DNA of 64,000 bases from UBA4742 sp037138595 (lineage in GTDB: Bacteria > Actinomycetota > Acidimicrobiia > Acidimicrobiales > Acidimicrobilacustridaceae): assembly GCA_037138595.1 (NCBI GenBank), contig JBAXIB010000012.1, forward strand, positions 31,844 to 95,843. The letters run 5' to 3'. Each line of letters opens with the position of its first letter. Within the stretch, counting starts at the first letter, position 1. The translations under genes and the position numbers were made by a program. Below are positions 34,309-42,968 of the stretch, one piece after another. The notes below the pieces were generated by a model. The model had not been told where the DNA came from, did no database searches, and saw nothing but the letters and a program-made list of their open reading frames with translations.

Positions 34309-35205
34309 ATGGCTACCACGATGCACCCCTCGCTGCGATCGCGTGTCGCCGGTTATGTGGCCCTCACCAAGCCGCGAATTATCGAGCTTCTGCTCGTTAC
34401 GACGGTTCCGACGATGATCGTTGCTGACCAGGGCATTCCATCGCTCTGGTTGATTGCAGCCACGGTGATCGGCGGAACTATGGCCGCCGGCGGCGCCAAT
34501 GCAATCAACATGTATGTGGATCGCGACATCGACGCGTTGATGAAGCGGACGCAGAACCGCCCCCTAGTCACTGGATTAATCGAACCAACTCATGCACTGA
34601 TCTTCGCGGTTTCACTCGAAGTCGCTGCGTTTTTGTGGATGTGGTCACTGGTGAATCTGCTGAGCGCAGTGCTCGCGGTTTCTGCCTGTTTGTTTTATGT
34701 CTTCATTTACACCCTTTGGCTGAAGCGCAATTCGACCAGCAACATCGTTATCGGCGGCGCCGCCGGTGCCGCCCCGGTACTTATTGGCTGGTCCGCGGTG
34801 ACGGGAGGTTTGGCTTGGGCCCCAGTCGTGTTGTTCGGGGTGATCTTTTTCTGGACGCCACCACACTTTTGGGCGCTCGCCATTCGTTACAAGGATGACT
34901 ATGCAGCCGCCGACGTGCCGATGCTTCCGTCGGTAGCGTCGTTCCACACCACGGCAAAGCGAATCATCGCCTACACGGTGGTCGTTGTTGGTCTCACTTT
35001 GGTGTTTGCGCCAGTGGCTCACCTCGGCTTGATATATGCCGCGGCCGCGGTGGTGCTGGGTGCGGGATTTCTTTGGTTGTCTTTCGATTTGTATCGAACC
35101 GAATCAGCCAAGGTCGCTATGCGGCTTTTCGCCTATTCGATCACCTATATCACGCTGCTTTTTGCCGCAATGGCCATCGATGTCGTGGTGCGGTGTGGGC
35201 CATGA
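34309..35205 (+). CDS. ctaB: Protoheme IX farnesyltransferase (heme O synthase)
   Basis: 298 residues from the ATG at 34309, preferred over 34222 because of the -10 box just upstream. UbiA-type prenyltransferase with about nine TM helices. The first Asp-rich motif is NAINMYVDRDIDALMKRTQNRP, here split as NMYVDRDID and RTQNRP, and the second is YKDDYAAADVPMLP. KPRIIELLLVTTVP at the N-terminus is typical. It attaches farnesyl to protoheme, giving heme O for CtaA. Divergent from ctaA. Confidence 0.95.
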   Translation: MATTMHPSLRSRVAGYVALTKPRIIELLLVTTVPTMIVADQGIPSLWLIAATVIGGTMAAGGANAINMYVDRDIDALMKRTQNRPLVTGLIEPTHALIFAVSLEVAAFLWMWSLVNLLSAVLAVSACLFYVFIYTLWLKRNSTSNIVIGGAAGAAPVLIGWSAVTGGLAWAPVVLFGVIFFWTPPHFWALAIRYKDDYAAADVPMLPSVASFHTTAKRIIAYTVVVVGLTLVFAPVAHLGLIYAAAAVVLGAGFLWLSFDLYRTESAKVAMRLFAYSITYITLLFAAMAIDVVVRCGP

Positions 35206-35275
35206 TGCAATGCCGATTTGAGTCCAACTTTCGCACCGTTGATGGCCTGGGTTTTCCGCCGGCCGGCATGCGGTG

Positions 35276-35281
35276 TGTAGA
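35276..35281 (+). promoter_or_regulatory. Possible -10 (TAGAGT) for the ligand-less oxidase operon
   Basis: TAGAGT preceded at 17 bases by TTTCCG (35253-35258). This would leave a leader of about 105 bases before the ATG at 35394. The 188-base gap 35206-35393 contains no gene. Weak evidence. Confidence 0.3.
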
Positions 35282-35393
35282 GTCAATGTTCGTTCCTTTT
35301 ACAGGCGTCACCAGCCTGATCGTTATCGGTCTCGATCCCGTGACCGATGCCGATCGTGGACACCGGTGACGGCGAGGTCACTCCTGCACTGAC

Positions 35394-36998
35394 ATGGCGA
35401 TCACCGAGACACGACCAGCCACCCAGCCCCCAGCTGACACCCCCGAGACCGAGCGTTTCGTGGGACTCGGCGACCACGTTCCCGGCGGACTCGCCGGGTT
35501 CATCGGCACGGGCGACCACAAGTCGCTCGGCCGCGCCTACATGGCGGCGTCGTTGTTCTTTGGCGTCGTGGGCGTCGGCCTCGATGCGCTCTACCGAGCA
35601 CATCAGGCCTCAGCGTTCCTTCCGCTCGACCGGATTGGTCAGATCTTCGCGTTCAGTCGCATCGCGTTAGTGCTGCTGCTTGCGGTGTCGTTTGCCATAG
35701 GGCTCGCTACTTACCTGATTCCGCTTCAAGTTGGTTCTCGGACCATTGCCTTTCCCCGTGCCGCTGCGATGGCATTTTGGGGCTGGCTTATCGGGTCGGT
35801 CCTCGTTGCGACCTCCTTTGCCATCGATGGTGGTCCAAGCGGCACCAGTGCAAAGGCCGTCGACCTCTATTTGGTGGCGTTTGCCTTAGTGATCATTTCG
35901 ATGTTGCTGGCGACTGTCTGCGTCCTCACGACGGTGATTGCCTTGCGAACTCCCGGCATGCGGTTGATGCGGATCCCTATGTTTGCGTGGTCCATGGTCG
36001 TGGCCGGAAGCCTGTGGTTGCTGACCTTGCCGGTGCTTCTAGCCAGCCTGTTGTTGATCTATGTCGACCATCACTACGGCAACGGCACATCATTTGGCCA
36101 GGGCCAATGGCTGCAGCTTTCCTGGGCCTTCGGCCAGCCTCAGGTGTATGTGGTGGCAATTCCAGCGCTCGGCATCGTGACTGACGTTCTGGCCACCTTG
36201 AGCGGTGCTCGTCAGGAGCGACGCGGTTTGATGATGGCGGCCATCGCCGCATTCGGAATCTTGAGTTTCGGGGCGTATGTCCAACCGGTGTATTCGCCCG
36301 AGATTATGAATCAAGCGGTTTTTGTGGCGATGGGCGTGCTCATCTTGCTGCCGTTCCTCGCACTGCTCGCGGGGTGGATCACGACCCTGCGATCGGGTAA
36401 GCCGCTGCTGACCAGTTCGCTGCTTTTCGCGCTGGGATCGGTGGCGGTTCTCGCCATCGCATTGTTCGGTGGAGCGTTGTTCATGATCAAGCCGCTGCAA
36501 CTTCACGATGCAGTGTGGATCGAACGTGGCGCGACGCCATTCGCCGACGGTCAGATGTTGCTGGTGGTTGCCGCTGCGACTTTGGCCAGCCTGGGAGGGC
36601 TCATTCATTGGGCCCCAAAGATTTTTGGCCGGTTCGCGGCTGAGGGTTTGGCCAAACTTGCCGCGGTTGTCGCGCTCGTCGGCGGACTGCTTGCGGGACT
36701 GCCGCTGATGGTGGTTGGTTTCTCGGTCAAATTTGATGGGTTGACTGGTGCAGCAAAAGCCCTGCAAGGGATTTCGGCGTTTGGTTTAGTCCTCATGTTC
36801 GTGGCGATCGCCGCCGTCGTGATCGGGTTGCTGACCGGCGACGGTGACAACAAGCCCGAGGCTGACGCGTGGGGACGCGGCCAGACGCTTGAGTGGATAG
36901 CCGCTTCGCCCCCAACTGCAGCCGATTTTGATGCGCTCGATCCGGTGCGGTCGGCTGAGCCCTTGTTGGACATCAACGAAGCGCAGGAGGCGTCCTGA
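35394..36998 (+). CDS. Cytochrome c oxidase subunit I paralog lacking all metal ligands
   Basis: 534 residues with about 12 TM helices, plainly homologous to oxidase subunit I: DHKSLGRAYM, YLIPLQVGSRTIAFPR, LRTPGMRLMRIPMFAW, a FG-x-P-x-VY block and the C-terminal RGQTLEWIAASPP. Yet every ligand is gone when aligned with CoxA in this window: heme a His94 aligns with Ser88, CuB His272 with Gln248 (FGQPQVY), the HH pair with a stretch without His (near 296-301), and the HFH motif with Gly386-Gln-Met388. The proton-path Glu is Gln250, but the crosslink-type Tyr252 remains. It cannot bind heme a3/CuB in the known way. It heads an operon with a subunit III-like gene. A structural, assembly or electron-transfer role beside the real oxidase is inference. 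Confidence 0.88.
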   Translation: MAITETRPATQPPADTPETERFVGLGDHVPGGLAGFIGTGDHKSLGRAYMAASLFFGVVGVGLDALYRAHQASAFLPLDRIGQIFAFSRIALVLLLAVSFAIGLATYLIPLQVGSRTIAFPRAAAMAFWGWLIGSVLVATSFAIDGGPSGTSAKAVDLYLVAFALVIISMLLATVCVLTTVIALRTPGMRLMRIPMFAWSMVVAGSLWLLTLPVLLASLLLIYVDHHYGNGTSFGQGQWLQLSWAFGQPQVYVVAIPALGIVTDVLATLSGARQERRGLMMAAIAAFGILSFGAYVQPVYSPEIMNQAVFVAMGVLILLPFLALLAGWITTLRSGKPLLTSSLLFALGSVAVLAIALFGGALFMIKPLQLHDAVWIERGATPFADGQMLLVVAAATLASLGGLIHWAPKIFGRFAAEGLAKLAAVVALVGGLLAGLPLMVVGFSVKFDGLTGAAKALQGISAFGLVLMFVAIAAVVIGLLTGDGDNKPEADAWGRGQTLEWIAASPPTAADFDALDPVRSAEPLLDINEAQEAS

Positions 36999-37618
36999 TG
37001 GCCGCAACCGTTCTAGTGGATCCAACTGCAGCAGTGGATGGGCCACCCCCTCCGCCCGAGTCTCGTGCCCGAGTGTTGTTGGTGGGCACGGCATTTGTGA
37101 CCGCGGCTATCGCGATGTTGTTCATTGGATTGATTGCTGTTTACCTCGCGCTGCGAACCCAAGCCCTCGTTGACGTGGGCTCATGGATTCCAGCCGATGT
37201 CGTGCTGCCGCTTACCCAACCAAACATGATGATGCTTACCTTGGTGTTGTCGATGTTCACGGTTCAGTGGGCTGTGTCAGCGATCAAGAACGACGACCGC
37301 GCCAACACCTATCTGGCGTTGGCGGTCACGCTGTTGCTGGCCTTTTCGTTCATCGTTGAGGAGGGTTACCTCTACTCGTTGATGAAACTGAATCTTATGA
37401 CGACGCCTCCGTTGGCATCAATGATTTACGCCATCACCGGCACACACCTCGCGATGATCATTTCAGCGATGATCTTCGTGATGTTGATGGGCTTTCGGGC
37501 GCTCGCTGGGCAGTTCACCAGTCGTCAACACGACGGTATCGCTGCTGCGGCGATGTATTGGCATGTGATGGTCGCGATCTACGCGCTCATCTGGTTCGTG
37601 ATCTTCGTGACGAAGTAG
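36998..37618 (+). CDS. Cytochrome c oxidase subunit III-like protein (partner of the ligand-less subunit I)
   Basis: 206 residues, five TM helices after a polar N-terminus rich in Pro. It matches the subunit III fold: GTAFVTAAIAMLFIGLIAVYLALR as first helix, ITGTHLAMIISAMIF (compare LTGFHGVHVTVGII in CtaE here) and a C-terminal YWHVMVAIYALIWFVIF (compare YWHFVDVVWIVIF). The start shares one base with the preceding stop (TGATG), with GGAGG nine bases upstream. The loci are so tightly coupled that the two products most likely form a complex. Confidence 0.8.
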   Translation: MAATVLVDPTAAVDGPPPPPESRARVLLVGTAFVTAAIAMLFIGLIAVYLALRTQALVDVGSWIPADVVLPLTQPNMMMLTLVLSMFTVQWAVSAIKNDDRANTYLALAVTLLLAFSFIVEEGYLYSLMKLNLMTTPPLASMIYAITGTHLAMIISAMIFVMLMGFRALAGQFTSRQHDGIAAAAMYWHVMVAIYALIWFVIFVTK

Positions 37619-37624
37619 GACTGC

Positions 37625-38449
37625 ATGTTAAAGACAAGAGCAATCACCGTTACGTTCCGCCTGTATGTCAGCCTTGCTTTGGCTGCGACGTTTGGCGCAT
37701 TGATCGCGGCGCTGGGCAGCAACTCTGCCGACCCGATCGTGTCGCGAGTTGTCGGACCGCTGTCGGTCGGCTGGAAGGGCGGCATCGGCGATCACTTGGC
37801 TTACACGGTTTTGCTCGGGGTAGCAGTCGTGACTGCTGCGCTGGCTGGTTTGTTCACCGCCTTCCGCGATGCCGATCCCGCGGCCGAAGCACAAATCGCC
37901 CAACTCGATGAGGTACCCCTCACTCGGGCTCCGTTGGGCGCTAACTATTGGCCGGTTATCAGCGTGTTCAGTGTGGTCATCGTGCTGATCGGACTGGCGA
38001 TGAGCAGTCGAAGCCTGGCCTTGACCGGAGCAGTCGTGTTGGGAGCGTCGGTGTTCATGTGGACGGCCCGGGCATGGGCCGAGCGAGCAACCGGAGACGA
38101 CACGGCAAACCTCGAGCTGTATCAGCAGGTAACCGAACCACTGCGATTGCCAGTGGTGGCGACGCTGCTAGTCGGCATTATGGCGATCGGGTTTTCTCGG
38201 GTGCTGCTTGCGCTTCCAAGTCGAATCAGTTCGGCCGTGGTATTTGCTGTTGTTGCTGGAGTCATGTTCGCCGGGGCTGCACTCATTGCATTTCGGCCAA
38301 AGATCAGCCGTTCGGTCTTGATTTTGGTGCTGTTTGTGCTCGGTCTCGCGGTCATCGCTGGTGGGATCATCGGCGCAATCAGTGGATCTCGGGCATTTGA
38401 AAAGCACGAACCAGCGACGCAAGAGCAACCTGCCGGCGAGGGCAACTAG
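37625..38449 (+). CDS. 7-TM membrane protein of the oxidase-like operon, unknown
   Basis: 274 residues with seven predicted TM segments (about 8-30, 56-82, 108-126, 131-150, 170-196, 200-222, 226-250) and a polar tail (EKHEPATQEQPAGEGN). Between TM2 and TM3 a loop reads AQIAQLDEVPLTRAPLGANYWPVIS, and after TM4 comes WTARAWAERATGDD. I do not recognise a defined family; the TM3-TM4 part resembles small subunit IV proteins of actinobacterial oxidases. It follows the subunit III-like gene after 6 bases, so it is third in that operon and probably part of the same complex. Confidence 0.6.
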   Translation: MLKTRAITVTFRLYVSLALAATFGALIAALGSNSADPIVSRVVGPLSVGWKGGIGDHLAYTVLLGVAVVTAALAGLFTAFRDADPAAEAQIAQLDEVPLTRAPLGANYWPVISVFSVVIVLIGLAMSSRSLALTGAVVLGASVFMWTARAWAERATGDDTANLELYQQVTEPLRLPVVATLLVGIMAIGFSRVLLALPSRISSAVVFAVVAGVMFAGAALIAFRPKISRSVLILVLFVLGLAVIAGGIIGAISGSRAFEKHEPATQEQPAGEGN

Positions 38450-38532
38450 GTCATGTCAGCTTCTGTCGCCGTCGGATTTTCCCCCCTGTTCAATTGTGAC
38501 GTGAGGTCCTGATGGCCTCGCAAGGAGACTCA

Positions 38533-39801
38533 ATGCCGCCGTCACCTCGTCGACGATTGCTCGCCCGAGTTCTGATCGCGATCGTTATCGCGATCGTCAC
38601 GGTGATCTTCGTGCTCATGGCCGCTCAGTTCAAATGGGCCGGCAACGCCGGTCATCAACTGACGACGTTGGTGCCGCAGGGCACGTTCTCATCGGCCATC
38701 AATACGCTGGTTGATCCAGTGTTTTTCGTCGCTGGGGTTGTTGGCGTATTGGTCATTGGTGCGATTGGTTTCATTACCTGGAAGTTCCGTGAACGTCCCG
38801 ATGACGACGGCGAATTCCCGGTTCAGTTGCACGGTAAAACTTCATTCGAGATCGGATGGACGGCGCTGCCGGCATTGATTCTCGCCGCGGTTGGCGTGTT
38901 CACCGTGATGACCTTGATTGACCTCAACAAGCCAGAACCCCAGGCGATGCAAGTTGAAGTGAGCGGTCAGCAATGGTGGTGGGCATATCACTACGACCTC
39001 AACCACGACGGCAATTACAAAGGCGACGCCGATATCACCACCGCTACCGAACTCGTCATACCGGTGGGCAAGGTCGTCGAACTGTCGGTGACATCGAATG
39101 ACGTAATTCACAGTTTTTGGATTCCGGCATTGAACGGCAAGCGAGACGCGGTTCCCGGCCAACACCATCCCTGGAAAATTCAGGCTGACCACGCCGGAGT
39201 GTTCCGAGGGCAATGCACTGAGTTCTGCGGCCTTTCCCACGCGAACATGCGCATGATCGTGCGCGCATTGCCCCAAGACGAGTTTGACCTTTGGGTGGCG
39301 AATCAATTGCGTACTGCAGTCGAGCCGGCGGCGGGAAGCGAAGCCGCTGCTGGCAAGGCAGTGTTTTTGGGTCAACTTTGCTCGTCGTGCCATCTAATCA
39401 ATGGAGTCAACAACGAAAAAGTTGCTGATCCCAAGACTGGCGTGGCTGGCCAGTTGCAATCCGGAGTTGCTCCGGACTTAACCCATCTGATGAGCCGCGG
39501 AACCTTCATCGGCTCAATTCAGAATCTTTACGCTCCCGACGACCCCAATGATCCGAGTTTGCCGGGAGATCCCAACAACGTTTCGTTACCGGGCAATCCG
39601 CGAGCCGCGCTCGTTGGCGGTCCGATAGACGAGGCGCTGGTCAACCGCCCAGCACTCGAATCGTGGCTGCGTAACCCTCCGGGTGTGAAACCAGCATCCG
39701 CAGTTCCGAACAAAGCCGGCCTTCTGCGCGGCATGCCCAACTTGGGCCTCACCGAAGTCCAGATCGATCAATTGATCGCTTACCTCACCACACTGAAGTG
39801 A
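38533..39801 (+). CDS. ctaC: Cytochrome c oxidase subunit II fused to cytochrome c (caa3 type)
   Basis: 422 residues from the ATG at 38533, preferred for its AAGGAG five bases upstream; an ATG at 38512 adds seven residues. Signal/first TM at 11-35, second and third helices at about 60-125. The CuA site is intact: His193, and Cys228, Glu230, Cys232, His236, Met239 in QCTEFCGLSHANM. A C-terminal cytochrome c domain has C-S-S-C-H (Cys283, Cys286, His287) and a late MPNLG supplying the axial Met. Between them lies an unusual Asp/Pro-rich stretch with near repeats DPNDPSLPG and DPNNVSLPG. It takes electrons from the bc1 complex or a cytochrome c and passes them to CoxA. Confidence 0.95.
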   Translation: MPPSPRRRLLARVLIAIVIAIVTVIFVLMAAQFKWAGNAGHQLTTLVPQGTFSSAINTLVDPVFFVAGVVGVLVIGAIGFITWKFRERPDDDGEFPVQLHGKTSFEIGWTALPALILAAVGVFTVMTLIDLNKPEPQAMQVEVSGQQWWWAYHYDLNHDGNYKGDADITTATELVIPVGKVVELSVTSNDVIHSFWIPALNGKRDAVPGQHHPWKIQADHAGVFRGQCTEFCGLSHANMRMIVRALPQDEFDLWVANQLRTAVEPAAGSEAAAGKAVFLGQLCSSCHLINGVNNEKVADPKTGVAGQLQSGVAPDLTHLMSRGTFIGSIQNLYAPDDPNDPSLPGDPNNVSLPGNPRAALVGGPIDEALVNRPALESWLRNPPGVKPASAVPNKAGLLRGMPNLGLTEVQIDQLIAYLTTLK

Positions 39802-39885
39802 TCGGCTCCGCTATGACGTGTTTGTCTCTTTCGATTTTTCTAGCCAACCCCCTGCGACTCGTCGCTGCCATCCCGGAGTCTGCAC

Positions 39886-41964
39886 ATGGCCCTCGTTGAG
39901 CCCGGTCCCCTCGCAATCACTAGTGGTGAGGACACATCCGACTTCACCCCGCTTGGCGTGTTCGCACGGCCGGTCAAGCCCAGAGCCCCGTGGCGAGCTT
40001 GGCTGTTTACTGTCGATCACAAGAAGATTGGCATTATGTATGGCGCGGCCGCCATGTTCTTCTTCATCATCGGTGGTTCAGAAGCGCTGTTGATTCGGGC
40101 TCAGTTGTGGGCCCCACGCGGAACTTTGCTTTCCGCTGAGCTCTACAACCAGGTGTTCACGATGCACGGGACCACCATGGTGTTCCTGGTCGTGATGCCG
40201 ATCGGTGCAGCATTCGCTAACTACTTGATGCCACTGCAAATCGGCGCCCGAGATGTGGCGTTCCCTCGCATTAATGCGTTCAGTTTTTGGGCTTTTCTCG
40301 CCGGCGGCCTGTTTCTCAACTCGAGTTGGTTGTTTGGCGGCGGAGCTGACGGCGGTTGGTTCATGTACGCCCCGAACTCTGGCGTGCTGTTTTCGCCAGG
40401 CCACGGCATCGACTTCTGGAACCTCGGCTTGATTATCACCGGCATTGCGTCACTGACTGGTGCGGTGAACTTGATCGTTACGGTATTGAATTTGCGATGC
40501 CCCGGAATGTCGCTGATGCGGATGCCGATCTTCACCTGGATGACTTTGGTGACACAGTTCTTGTTGCTGTTCGCGATCCCGGTGCTGACCGCAGCGCAGT
40601 TCTTGTTGATGTTCGATCGGTTGTTCGGAGCGAATTTCTTCAACGTCAAGAGTGGCGGTAATCCACTGCTGTGGGAGCACCTCTTTTGGGTGTTCGGTCA
40701 TCCTGAGGTCTATTTGATGATCTTGCCCGCGTTCGGGTTGGTCTCGGAGATCTTGCCGGTGTTCGCGCGTAAGCCGATCTTCGGCTATCCGTTCATCGTG
40801 TTTTCGGGTATCGCGATTGGTTTCATGGGTTGGGGCGTGTGGGCGCATCACATGTTCGTATCGGGTATCGGACCTATCTCGGTCACGACTTTTTCGCTCA
40901 CCACGATGTTCATCGCCGTCCCGACTGGCGTGAAGATCTTGAACTGGACCGCCACGATGTGGGGCGGAAAATTGAAGTTTACGACGCCGATGCTGTTTTC
41001 GATTGGCCTAGTCGCCATGTTCACCATCGGTGGCCTTTCGGGCGTCACCCACTCGGTAGCTCCGGCCGACACCCAGCAGACCGATACCTACTACATCGTC
41101 GCCCATTTCCACTACGTACTGTTCGGTGGTGCGTTCTTGGGCTTCATGGGAGGCATGTATTTCTTCTGGCCGAAAGCATTCGGGTATTTACTCAACGAAG
41201 CGTTGGGCAAGACAAACTTCTGGTTGATGCTCCTCGGGTTCAACCTCACATTCGGACCAATGCACATTCTTGGGCTCCAAGGCATGTCGCGACGCATTTA
41301 CACCTATGACGCTGGTTATGGATTCGAGATCTGGAACAAAGTCGCGACCATTGGGGCGTTCACGTTGGCATCGAGCGTCGCGCTCTTCTTGTTCAACATT
41401 TTTTATAGCCGGGCAAAGGCGAAGAACTTGCCGGCGCCTGGCCCTGATCCGTGGGATGCCCGCACGATTGAGTGGATGATTCCAAGTCCGGTGCCCGAGT
41501 ACAACTACGACCCGATTCCAACCGTGACCCGAATCGACGATTTCTGGTATCGCAAGTACGAGGAAACTCCTGATCACCGACTCGTGCGGACCCACACCAC
41601 CGAAGAGGTTTGCCAAACCGGTGATTCAACTGGCGTGCATCTACCGTCCCCGTCGTATTGGCCCATTGTGTTGGCATTCGGTTTGCCACTCGTTGCATAT
41701 GGACTCATTTACACGCTTTGGTTGAGCATGCTCGGAGGACTCGTCGTCGTGGCCGCGATCTATGGCTGGGCACTCGAGTCACCCGATGCTCCAGGTGGCG
41801 CTCATGGCGGTCACGATGACCACCATGAGCCCGATTCCGGTGGTGAGGCTGATCCATCGCTCGAGGCCGGCGTTGATGCCACTGGCGGTGCCGTAAGCGA
41901 ATCGGATCCATCAACAGACGATGGCGCCGTTGCTGATGATCGAGAGGTTGAGACCGTTGGCTGA
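39886..41964 (+). CDS. ctaD: Cytochrome c oxidase subunit I (A1 type)
   Basis: 692 residues, 12 core TM helices plus two extra near the C-terminus (about 590-640). All ligands are present: heme a His94 and His409, heme a3 His407 (HFHYVL), CuB His272, His321 and His322 (AHHMF). Glu274 in FGHPEVY marks the A1 class, Tyr276 the His-Tyr crosslink, Asp123 the D-channel entry and Lys350 the K-channel. CGGAG about eight bases upstream supports the ATG. The C-terminus ends in a His/Asp/Glu-rich tail (GGHDDHHEPDSGGEADP). It reduces O2 to water and pumps protons. Next gene overlaps its end. Confidence 0.97.
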   Translation: MALVEPGPLAITSGEDTSDFTPLGVFARPVKPRAPWRAWLFTVDHKKIGIMYGAAAMFFFIIGGSEALLIRAQLWAPRGTLLSAELYNQVFTMHGTTMVFLVVMPIGAAFANYLMPLQIGARDVAFPRINAFSFWAFLAGGLFLNSSWLFGGGADGGWFMYAPNSGVLFSPGHGIDFWNLGLIITGIASLTGAVNLIVTVLNLRCPGMSLMRMPIFTWMTLVTQFLLLFAIPVLTAAQFLLMFDRLFGANFFNVKSGGNPLLWEHLFWVFGHPEVYLMILPAFGLVSEILPVFARKPIFGYPFIVFSGIAIGFMGWGVWAHHMFVSGIGPISVTTFSLTTMFIAVPTGVKILNWTATMWGGKLKFTTPMLFSIGLVAMFTIGGLSGVTHSVAPADTQQTDTYYIVAHFHYVLFGGAFLGFMGGMYFFWPKAFGYLLNEALGKTNFWLMLLGFNLTFGPMHILGLQGMSRRIYTYDAGYGFEIWNKVATIGAFTLASSVALFLFNIFYSRAKAKNLPAPGPDPWDARTIEWMIPSPVPEYNYDPIPTVTRIDDFWYRKYEETPDHRLVRTHTTEEVCQTGDSTGVHLPSPSYWPIVLAFGLPLVAYGLIYTLWLSMLGGLVVVAAIYGWALESPDAPGGAHGGHDDHHEPDSGGEADPSLEAGVDATGGAVSESDPSTDDGAVADDREVETVG

Positions 41965-42580
41965 ATCTGCCATTAAAGAGGGCCTCGCGGCCGAATTTGG
42001 TCACGTCGAGGCAAACACCAATACCGGGATTTCAAATACCAAGTTGGCCATGTGGATCTTCTTGGCCTCGGAATGTTTGTTGTTCGGCGGTCTCATCACG
42101 ACCTACCTGCTTTATAAGACTCCGCTGACCATTGAGCAAGGACCTGCCCCCAAGCAGGTGTATGACATTCCGTTTACGTCCGTCAGTTCGTTTGTGTTGT
42201 TGATGAGTTCGCTCACGATGGTGCTCGCGGTGGCGGCGATTGAGCGGGGCGATCATCACCGGCTTCGCACGTGGCTGGCCGGTACTGCGCTGTTGGGCGG
42301 TACCTTCATCGCTGGTCAAATTTATGAATTCACCGCATTTAAGTCAGAAGGCATGGGGTACACGACGAGTCGCTCGTCGTCGGCTTTTTATACCTTGACT
42401 GGTTTTCACGGCGTGCACGTAACCGTCGGCATCATCATGTTGGTGTCATTGTTGCTGTTGTCGTTGCGGGGCCGATTGCCCGAACATCGCGCTGAGACCG
42501 TCGAAGTCGTTGGCCTGTATTGGCACTTCGTCGATGTCGTGTGGATTGTCATTTTCGCCGTCGTCTACCTCATTCCTTAG
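41936..42580 (+). CDS. ctaE: Cytochrome c oxidase subunit III
   Basis: About 214 residues. The start is uncertain: ATG 41936 is used here, with ATG 41921 and TTG 41957 (behind a GAGAGG) as alternatives; all overlap the end of ctaD. Five TM helices, with WIFLASECLLFGGL, FYTLTGFHGVHVTVG and YWHFVDVVWIVIFAVVYLIP as subunit III blocks. It stabilises subunit I and its proton uptake. It is the canonical counterpart of the subunit III-like gene at 36998. Confidence 0.93.
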   Translation: MIERLRPLAESAIKEGLAAEFGHVEANTNTGISNTKLAMWIFLASECLLFGGLITTYLLYKTPLTIEQGPAPKQVYDIPFTSVSSFVLLMSSLTMVLAVAAIERGDHHRLRTWLAGTALLGGTFIAGQIYEFTAFKSEGMGYTTSRSSSAFYTLTGFHGVHVTVGIIMLVSLLLLSLRGRLPEHRAETVEVVGLYWHFVDVVWIVIFAVVYLIP

Positions 42581-42593
42581 GGAGCTCTTGCAC

Positions 42594-42956
42594 ATGTCGA
42601 CCGAGACTGCGACAACGATTCCGACCGACGCCCTTGACGGCGCCGACAAGGCCTATCCCCGCGAGCGCCAGTATGTGTGGGTGGCACTCGCACTGGGTGC
42701 TCTCACTTGCATTGAGATTGCGACATATGCCGCTCCGGGGTTTCCGATGTGGAGTTGGGGCGACAAGGCTGGCCTGATCACGGTCTTGATGATCCTTATG
42801 GCGGTGAAATTTTGGACGGTCGCGTATTTCTTCATGCACCTGAAATTCGACAAGCCGATTCTCACCCGGCTGTTTTATGCCGGCCTAGTTTTGGCGGTCT
42901 TGGTCTACCTAGCGGTCTTGACCATGTTCAACGTGTGGTGGCCAGGTCACCACTGA
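42594..42956 (+). CDS. ctaF: Cytochrome c oxidase subunit IV-type small protein
   Basis: 120 residues from the ATG at 42594, with AGGGAG nine bases upstream; a longer frame from 42510 lies inside ctaE and is rejected. Three TM helices, with the short conserved block MAVKFWTVAYFFMHLKFDKP typical of the COX4/CyoD/CtaF family (here as FWTVAYFFMHLKFD). Structural subunit of the oxidase, encoded 13 bases after ctaE. Confidence 0.85.
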   Translation: MSTETATTIPTDALDGADKAYPRERQYVWVALALGALTCIEIATYAAPGFPMWSWGDKAGLITVLMILMAVKFWTVAYFFMHLKFDKPILTRLFYAGLVLAVLVYLAVLTMFNVWWPGHH

Positions 42957-42968
42957 TCTCGTGATGCT

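Noticed and set aside
35394..36998. Ligand-less subunit I as a pseudogene or frameshift product
   Set aside because: The frame is open for 534 codons, alignable end to end with CoxA without gaps in the key helices, with operon-style junctions.
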